From Pseudomonadota bacterium (GTDB taxonomy: Bacteria; Pseudomonadota; Alphaproteobacteria; Rhizobiales; Rhizobiaceae): a stretch of 11,170 nt of DNA. This document shows, one piece after another, positions 6,712 to 11,170 of this stretch. Each line of letters begins with the position of its first letter. Within the stretch, counting starts at the first letter, position 1. The stretch is from positions 1 to 11,170 of the forward strand of contig JAFAGL010000040.1 of NCBI GenBank assembly GCA_023422735.1. The letters run 5' to 3'. Made by a program: the position numbers and the translations under genes. The notes beneath the pieces are model-generated. The model was given only the letters and a program-made list of their open reading frames with translations, had not been told where the DNA came from and made no database searches.

Positions 6712-7781
6712 GATGTTATCCTTCCGGGGGCCATTTTTTCTTCGATGAGATGCAAGGGTTTGCCGCTCGTTTGTCGAATAACAAGCGACATGGGCACGCT
6801 TCCGCTGCCAGGTTGAAGAGGTTGTACCGGACCAAGGGGCACCACAAGATCCTGTGTTGCCCGGTTGTTGACCGCCGCTAGCAGCGCTTCGACCGCAATC
6901 CTCGCGATTTCCGGCATGTCCATATGGACCGTGGTGAGTGCTGGACGCACGGCAGATGACCAGATGAGGTTGTCGAAGCCGGTCACGCTTGCCTGGTCGG
7001 GAATCGCGAGACCTTCCCCCAGCAACTCCGTCAGGGCGCGGAGCGCGACGATATCAAGAGCGGCAGCGAAGGCCGTAAATCCTTGATCGAACTTGGCTTT
7101 CAATCCAAGCGGACAGCCTTTGCCGAACTGCTGTTCAAGCTTTTCGACCCACAGGATTTCGCATGAAACGCCCTGCAAAACACGCGATTTCATGCCACCT
7201 ATTCGGTCGTTTTGCACGTTTGATGACGGGCTATCGCCCAAAATGAGCATTTTACGATGCCCTAATGACAAAAGATGTTCGGCGATCAGCTCCCCACCTT
7301 GCCAATGGTCAGCAGAGACAGTGTTGCCCGGAGTCGAGCCGCTGTCGATCACAGCCACCGGCAACCCGATATCGGCAATGCGGGTGCCACGCCTCGGCAC
7401 GATCACGATACCGTCGACGCCACGCTCACGCAGCCGATTGATCGCTTCCGTCTGCAGACTGACATCGCTGCGGGAATTGGCGATCAAAACGCCATATCCG
7501 GCGTCGGAAGCGGCATCTTCGACGGCTTGAGCGATCTGCGGAAAAAGCGGGTTGGAGATATCCGGCAAGACCAGCCCGATGACATGCGATCGACCGGTGC
7601 GCAGGGCCCTGCCCGCGATGCCCGGAACATAGCCAAGGTCACTCGCCGTCAGTCGAATTCTTTCCGCAAGCTCGTTCGACACACGCCCCTTCCCCGAGAG
7701 CGCGTTGGATACCGTTGCTGGCGAAACGTCCAGAACGGCCGCAATCCGACGAAGATCAGGCCTTGTGCGCTTGCTGGTCAT
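6708..7781 (-). CDS. LacI-family transcriptional repressor, likely local regulator of the uptake/purine operon
   Basis: The 357-residue protein has the standard LacI architecture. The N-terminal helix-turn-helix (about residues 8-30) contains DLRRIAAVLDVSPATVSNAL, followed by GKGRVS, the hinge region around GIAGRALRTGRS (54-65) and the start of the effector domain IGLVLPDISNPLF (68-80). The periplasmic-binding-like sensor domain runs to about residue 330, including VTGFDN, a block typical of the family. A C-terminal tail of roughly 25 residues follows the usual end of the fold. It is the first gene of the operon and overlaps the binding-protein gene by 4 bases, so it is co-transcribed with what it probably controls. 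A matching operator lies 19 bases upstream of its start, suggesting autoregulation with relief by an imported or derived metabolite. The effector is unknown; an adenine or nucleoside-related ligand is a guess from context. Confidence 0.93.
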   Translation of the reverse strand: MTSKRTRPDLRRIAAVLDVSPATVSNALSGKGRVSNELAERIRLTASDLGYVPGIAGRALRTGRSHVIGLVLPDISNPLFPQIAQAVEDAASDAGYGVLIANSRSDVSLQTEAINRLRERGVDGIVIVPRRGTRIADIGLPVAVIDSGSTPGNTVSADHWQGGELIAEHLLSLGHRKMLILGDSPSSNVQNDRIGGMKSRVLQGVSCEILWVEKLEQQFGKGCPLGLKAKFDQGFTAFAAALDIVALRALTELLGEGLAIPDQASVTGFDNLIWSSAVRPALTTVHMDMPEIARIAVEALLAAVNNRATQDLVVPLGPVQPLQPGSGSVPMSLVIRQTSGKPLHLIEEKMAPGRITS

Positions 7782-7800
7782 CGCGTGAATGTCACGAGTT

Positions 7801-7816
7801 GATTAAACGATTAATC
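7801..7816 (-). promoter_or_regulatory. LacI-type operator upstream of the repressor-led operon
   Basis: The 16-base element GATTAAACGATTAATC is a near-perfect dyad centred on CG: its half-sites GATTAAAC and (from the other strand) GATTAATC agree at 7 of 8 positions. A central CG flanked by A/T-rich symmetric arms is the classic LacI-family operator form. It ends 19 bases before the repressor ATG at 7781. On the minus strand it contains TTTAAT, one mismatch from a -10 box, so bound repressor would cover the promoter. No convincing -35 is seen at the matching distance. Control of the whole operon from here is inferred. Confidence 0.65.
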
Positions 7817-7916
7817 TGACATTGCAGAAATTTCCGTCCTTGTCGAATCGTCCTGATTCACTGCGGTGGAAAAGTCTGGTTAACCGGGCGCGACCATCGG
7901 TCGGGAGCAGATCCTC

Positions 7917-8837
7917 TTATGCAGCCTCATCTCCCATTGCCTGCATTCGGATCCACTCGCCGAAAGCGGTAACAGGCCAGCTGGGAGAGCGCGTCCTCGG
8001 CAACACGATGAAATAGCCGTTGCGGGTCGGTGTTGCATGCGGGAGGACACGCACAAGACGATTTTGCTTAAGCAAATCGTCCACCAATCTGGACCAGCCC
8101 AGAGCAATACCCTGGCCGCTCAACGCTGCCTGGATACTGTCTGTGTAGAAGCTGCACCGCATCCCGTATCTGGCTTTACGCGCATCAATGGAGAAGGCCG
8201 CAAACCACTCATTCCAGCTAATCCAGCTCGGATCGTCGGCGTCATACGTAATAAGCGGGAAGCCAAGCAGTTCAGCCGGATCGCTCAGCGAGCCGATCTG
8301 GCTGGCATAGTCGGGCGTACATACCGGAAAAACCTCATCGCTGAAAAGAAACTCTGCGCGCCCGTCGGGCCAGCTGCCATTGCCATAGCGGATCGAAAGA
8401 TCGGCCTTGCCATCCTCGATATTCGCCCGCTTGTCCTGAGAGATAATCCGCAACTTGATATCGGGATAGGCGCGCGAAAAGCTTGAAACCTTCGGCATGA
8501 GCCAAAGCTGCGAGAAGGACACGGTGGTTGAGATGACGAGTTGCTCCACCGCCTCGCCCTTCGTGATCTCGGACACCGTATCTGCCAGCAGATCGAAGGC
8601 GCTGGTTGCGGCGGCCGAAAGGTCAACACCCTTTTCAGTCAGTTCTATGCGCCGGTGCAATCTCTTGAAGAGCGGAAAGCCCAAGGCGCTTTCAAGAAGA
8701 TGGATCTGGCGGCTGACCGCAGCCTGAGTAACGCCCAGTTCGTCGGCAGCCTGTGTGAAGCTTCGGAGCCGGGCCGCCGCCTCGAATACCATCAGACCTG
8801 TCAAAGGGGGCAACCGTTTTCTTCGACCCGTCACCAT
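7917..8837 (-). CDS. LysR-family transcriptional regulator, GcvA-like
   Basis: The 306-residue product has the LysR layout. The N-terminal winged helix-turn-helix includes FEAAARLRSFTQAADELGVT and AAVSRQIHLLE (about residues 18-50), followed by FPLFKRLHRRIELTEKG and a two-lobed effector domain from about residue 95 to the end. Features such as FPVCTPDYA and ALGWSRLVDDLL are typical of the GcvA branch. It is divergent from the oxygenase gene with 125 bases between them, the arrangement in which LysR proteins usually activate the facing gene and repress their own. GGAG four bases before the ATG at 8837 provides a ribosome site. The gene ends 135 bases before the lacI-type gene and runs in the same direction. 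The inducer is likely the quaternary amine or a catabolite, which is inference. Confidence 0.93.
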   Translation of the reverse strand: MVTGRRKRLPPLTGLMVFEAAARLRSFTQAADELGVTQAAVSRQIHLLESALGFPLFKRLHRRIELTEKGVDLSAAATSAFDLLADTVSEITKGEAVEQLVISTTVSFSQLWLMPKVSSFSRAYPDIKLRIISQDKRANIEDGKADLSIRYGNGSWPDGRAEFLFSDEVFPVCTPDYASQIGSLSDPAELLGFPLITYDADDPSWISWNEWFAAFSIDARKARYGMRCSFYTDSIQAALSGQGIALGWSRLVDDLLKQNRLVRVLPHATPTRNGYFIVLPRTRSPSWPVTAFGEWIRMQAMGDEAA

Positions 8838-8962
8838 ATGCTCCGAGCATGCTTCGCGCCCTGATTTGCATCAGTTTTCATTATGTCACGCAAGCACATT
8901 CCTGCGGTTGAGCAAACGCGCGAACTGTAGGAGCCTCAAGAAAACTGACTTTAGGGAATGTC
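8838..8962. promoter_or_regulatory. divergent promoter region between lysR-type and oxygenase genes
   Basis: This gap must carry both promoters. It holds two perfect dyads: ATGCTC-C-GAGCAT (8838-8850), touching the lysR start codon and including its ribosome site, and CTGAT-TTGC-ATCAG (8861-8874). Their centres are about 23-24 bases apart, close to two helical turns. A 9-base inverted pair also joins TCAGTTTTC (8871-8879) with GAAAACTGA (8940-8948). These are candidate LysR sites, although none is a clear T-N11-A box. A good ribosome site, AGGGA (8953-8957), precedes the oxygenase ATG. I could not assign confident -35/-10 pairs on either strand. Confidence 0.5.
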
Positions 8963-10216
8963 ATGCTTGACAGAGTAGTACCCACCATCAGTTCATTGCT
9001 GAATTCTCGCGTGGCCGGCCACGCGCTTCCGGCCGGTCTTTACACGCGCGAAGATGTCTTCACGGCTGATCTGGACGTCTTTTTCCGCAAACACTGGATC
9101 TGCATCGGCCTTGAATGTGATGTCCCAGAAGCAGGCGATGCCACCGTCGTCGATATTGGCACCAGCAGTCTTATCCTCCTGCGCGATGATGACAGGATCG
9201 TCCGGGTTTTTCACAATGTCTGTCGTCACCGCGGATCGCGCTTGCTGGATGGCGGACCGACCATCGTGTCCAAGCTCGTATGCCCTTATCACCAATGGAC
9301 CTATGAGCTGACCGGCGAGCTTGCCCACGCTCCTCACATGGGCGCCCATTTCGACAAGGAATGCCACGCGCTCAAAGCAGTAAATTTCCGCTCTATTAGC
9401 GGGCTGATCTATGTCTGTCTTTCGGACAATCCACCGGAAGATATTGAAGCGCTCGATCGCCTCATGAGCGAACGCCTCGCGCCTTACGATCTCCGCAACA
9501 CCCGGGTGGCGCATGAAACCGAGGTGATCGAGCAAGGCAACTGGAAGCTGACGCTCGAAAACAACCGCGAATGCTATCATTGTTCGGCCAACCATCCCGA
9601 ACTCTGCGTTTCTTTCGTCGATCTCGATTTCGGCTATGATCCGGATAGTCTGAGCCCCGAAGATAAGGCGCAGGCCGACGAGCATCTCGCGCTTTATACC
9701 GAGCAGACGCGGCGCTGGGAGGCCGAAGGTCACCCGTCGGCTGCGGTGGAGCAGCTGACCGATTGCGCCACGAATTTCAGGACACAGCGCCTGATCATAT
9801 CGGGTGCCGGCGAATCCCAGACTTATGACGCGACGGCCGCCTCATCGAAGCTTCTCGGCACGATAACGCGCAAGGATCTCGGCGACATGCATCTGTGGGG
9901 TCATAACAGCTGGAAGCACTTCATGGGCGATCACGCGGTGGTCTCGATCGTGATCCCTTTGTCTGCCGGCAGAACCCTTGTGCGCACAAAATGGCTTGTC
10001 CACAAGGATGCGGTCGAGGGTGTCGACTACGATCTGCAAAAGCTGACGGAAGTCTGGGTTGCCACCACCGATCAGGATTCCGAACTGGTTGCGCGTTCGC
10101 ATGCCGGGGTCATGGACCCCGCCTATAGTCCCGGCCCGTATTCGCCTTTTTCCGAGACCTATCTCGAGAAATTCGCGACATGGTACGTCGACCGGATGCA
10201 TGCGCATGGATACTAG
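8963..10216 (+). CDS. gbcA: Rieske non-heme iron oxygenase, glycine betaine/stachydrine demethylase type (GbcA/Stc2-like)
   Basis: This 417-residue oxygenase subunit carries a Rieske 2Fe-2S centre, CRH (Cys87, His89) and CPYH (Cys107, His110), in the context VCRHRGSRLL and LVCPYHQWTYEL. The catalytic iron site follows in ENNRECYHCSANHPEL (199-214), giving His206 and His211, with Asp372 (or Asp370) in ATTDQD as third ligand. A Glu (Glu203) takes the place of the bridging Asp of ring-hydroxylating dioxygenases. This, with TKWLVHKDAVEGVDYD (342-357) and PGPYSPF near the end, marks the quaternary-amine N-demethylase group: glycine betaine monooxygenase GbcA, stachydrine demethylase Stc2 and, more distantly, carnitine oxygenase CntA. 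The expected reaction is O2- and NADH-dependent oxidation of an N-methyl group, releasing formaldehyde, with electrons from the reductase encoded next. Generic pipelines would call it an aromatic ring-hydroxylating dioxygenase alpha subunit, which I think misleading. The exact substrate among the betaines is not settled. Confidence 0.88.
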   Translation: MLDRVVPTISSLLNSRVAGHALPAGLYTREDVFTADLDVFFRKHWICIGLECDVPEAGDATVVDIGTSSLILLRDDDRIVRVFHNVCRHRGSRLLDGGPTIVSKLVCPYHQWTYELTGELAHAPHMGAHFDKECHALKAVNFRSISGLIYVCLSDNPPEDIEALDRLMSERLAPYDLRNTRVAHETEVIEQGNWKLTLENNRECYHCSANHPELCVSFVDLDFGYDPDSLSPEDKAQADEHLALYTEQTRRWEAEGHPSAAVEQLTDCATNFRTQRLIISGAGESQTYDATAASSKLLGTITRKDLGDMHLWGHNSWKHFMGDHAVVSIVIPLSAGRTLVRTKWLVHKDAVEGVDYDLQKLTEVWVATTDQDSELVARSHAGVMDPAYSPGPYSPFSETYLEKFATWYVDRMHAHGY

Positions 10217-11170
10217 CGCTTTGCTCCCCGGCCTCCATTACTCGGATTTGCCGCAGGTCTGGGACCCCGAGCAGGATGATGCTCTCGTTTGCCTGGCTGT
10301 CCATCAGGAAACGCATGACGTGAAGAGCTTTACCTTTGCGTCGGCACTGAACAAGCAATTCGATGTCAGAGCAGGCCAGTATTTTCTGTTCAACTTCCCC
10401 GTAGGCGAAGACGATCAAAGCCGGTGTTACAGCATCTCCTCGTCACCCCTCAGACGGAACGCCTTTTCGATCACGGTGAAACGTGTGTCCGGCGGGCATA
10501 TTTCCAACTGGCTCCACGATACCATGCGTCCTGGTATGCGCGTGTCGGCACAAGGCCCGCTCGGCACGTTCACACGACCATCGGGTAGCGGCCAGAAGTA
10601 TCTGTTTCTGTCGGGCGGCTCCGGTATCACGCCTTTCATGGCAATGCTGCGCGAACTCGCAGATAGCCATGAGCCAGCCGATATTACGTTTCTTCACGCT
10701 GGACGCACGCCTGCCGACCTGATCTTCCGCCAGGAATTGTCCGGCCTTGCTGGCAGGCTGAAAACATTGCGGCTGCATTTCCTCCCCGAACAACTGGGCG
10801 ATGAACTCTCGTGGCCCGGATTATCCGGCCGCATCTCGCCGGATTTTCTCAAGCTCGCCGTGCCTGATCTTTCAGAGCGCGTCGTGATGTGCTGCGGCCC
10901 GGCCCCGTTCATGGCTGTGGCGCGCAACATTGCTGCCAGTTTTGGTGTGCCGGCGCATCGCTATATCGAGGAAAGTTTCGACGCTGCCATACTCGATGTC
11001 GATCTCGTTTCGCCCATCGAGACCCCTGCCATTACGACCTATACCGTTCAATTCGCGAAACAAGCTCGAAGCATCGAGGTTTCAGCCGAACAGACCGTGC
11101 TATCCTGCGCCAAGAAGGCCGGCATCCGCATTCCGTCATCCTGCGCCAACGGCATGTGCGGCACCTGCAA
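10206..11170 (+). CDS. gbcB: flavin/2Fe-2S ferredoxin-NAD(P)H reductase partner of the Rieske oxygenase (GbcB-like), C-terminus cut
   Basis: An open frame from the ATG at 10206 continues past the right edge; 321 residues are visible. Domain order is that of GbcB-type reductases. The FAD domain has RCYSISSSP (73-81), the NAD(P)H domain has LSGGSGITPFM (135-145) and CCGPAPFM (229-236), and an EESF (255-258) link leads to a C-terminal plant-type 2Fe-2S ferredoxin domain. Cluster cysteines 313, 318 and 321 are visible in CANGMCGTC; the fourth lies beyond the window. It transfers electrons from NAD(P)H through FAD and its cluster to the Rieske centre of the oxygenase. The start overlaps the oxygenase stop by 11 bases, so the two are co-translated. 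Another in-frame ATG lies at 10200, but the only ribosome-site-like GGA is better spaced for 10206. Probably about 40 residues are missing. Confidence 0.9.
   Translation, partial: MDTSALLPGLHYSDLPQVWDPEQDDALVCLAVHQETHDVKSFTFASALNKQFDVRAGQYFLFNFPVGEDDQSRCYSISSSPLRRNAFSITVKRVSGGHISNWLHDTMRPGMRVSAQGPLGTFTRPSGSGQKYLFLSGGSGITPFMAMLRELADSHEPADITFLHAGRTPADLIFRQELSGLAGRLKTLRLHFLPEQLGDELSWPGLSGRISPDFLKLAVPDLSERVVMCCGPAPFMAVARNIAASFGVPAHRYIEESFDAAILDVDLVSPIETPAITTYTVQFAKQARSIEVSAEQTVLSCAKKAGIRIPSSCANGMCGTC

Noticed and set aside
7826..7833. GAAATTTC palindrome upstream of the lacI-type gene as a second operator
   Set aside because: It is only 8 bases, not centred on CG and does not resemble the better dyad at 7801-7816.
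7891..7903. Small inverted repeat CGACC-ATC-GGTCG just after the lysR stop, as a terminator
   Set aside because: The stem is only 5 bp and is not followed by a T-run on the minus strand; a factor-dependent end or read-through into the lacI-type gene remains possible.
8541..8864. Plus-strand open frame of about 107 codons opposite the lysR gene
   Set aside because: It lies antisense to a clear LysR helix-turn-helix coding region, has no recognisable motifs and is a shadow of the real gene's codon pattern.
8993..9733. Minus-strand open frame of 246 codons opposite the Rieske oxygenase
   Set aside because: The plus strand encodes the complete Rieske and iron-site motifs here; the long antisense frame reflects biased codon use in GC-rich DNA.

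Overview
The window reads as chromosomal or chromid DNA from an alphaproteobacterium, most likely Hyphomicrobiales (Rhizobium/Agrobacterium/Brucella-Ochrobactrum type). This is inferred from moderately high G+C content, tightly packed operons with ATGA overlaps, and a LacI-led ABC uptake operon beside a betaine-type Rieske system. No RNA genes, insertion sequences, CRISPR arrays or phage genes were seen. All genes look intact except the two cut by the window ends.

Left and centre, minus strand (read from 7781 down to 1): one long operon, in the order lacI-type repressor, periplasmic binding protein, two polyamine-type ABC permeases, ABC ATPase, nucleoside hydrolase, adenine deaminase and M20 amidohydrolase (cut by the left edge). 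Neighbours overlap by 4 or 8 bases or lie 2 to 15 bases apart. The exception is a gap of about 110 bases after the binding-protein gene, which holds three stem-loops; the last is followed by a T-run like an intrinsic terminator. A 16-bp LacI-type operator centred on CG lies just upstream of the repressor gene. The most economical reading is a regulated purine-nucleoside uptake and salvage pathway: import, cleavage of the N-glycosidic bond, deamination of adenine to hypoxanthine, and an additional amide-bond hydrolysis of unknown purpose.

Right side: a LysR-type regulator (minus strand) faces a plus-strand pair across a 125-base divergent promoter. The pair is a Rieske non-heme iron oxygenase of the glycine betaine/stachydrine demethylase type, and its flavin/2Fe-2S reductase, which is cut by the right edge. 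Together these would oxidatively N-demethylate a quaternary ammonium compound such as glycine betaine or proline betaine. LysR is the obvious candidate regulator.

The points most worth following are the terminator-like hairpin between binding protein and permeases, the Tyr in place of the usual active-site His in the nucleoside hydrolase, the M20 enzyme in a purine operon (suggesting a modified or conjugated nucleoside as substrate), and the dyads in the lysR/oxygenase promoter.
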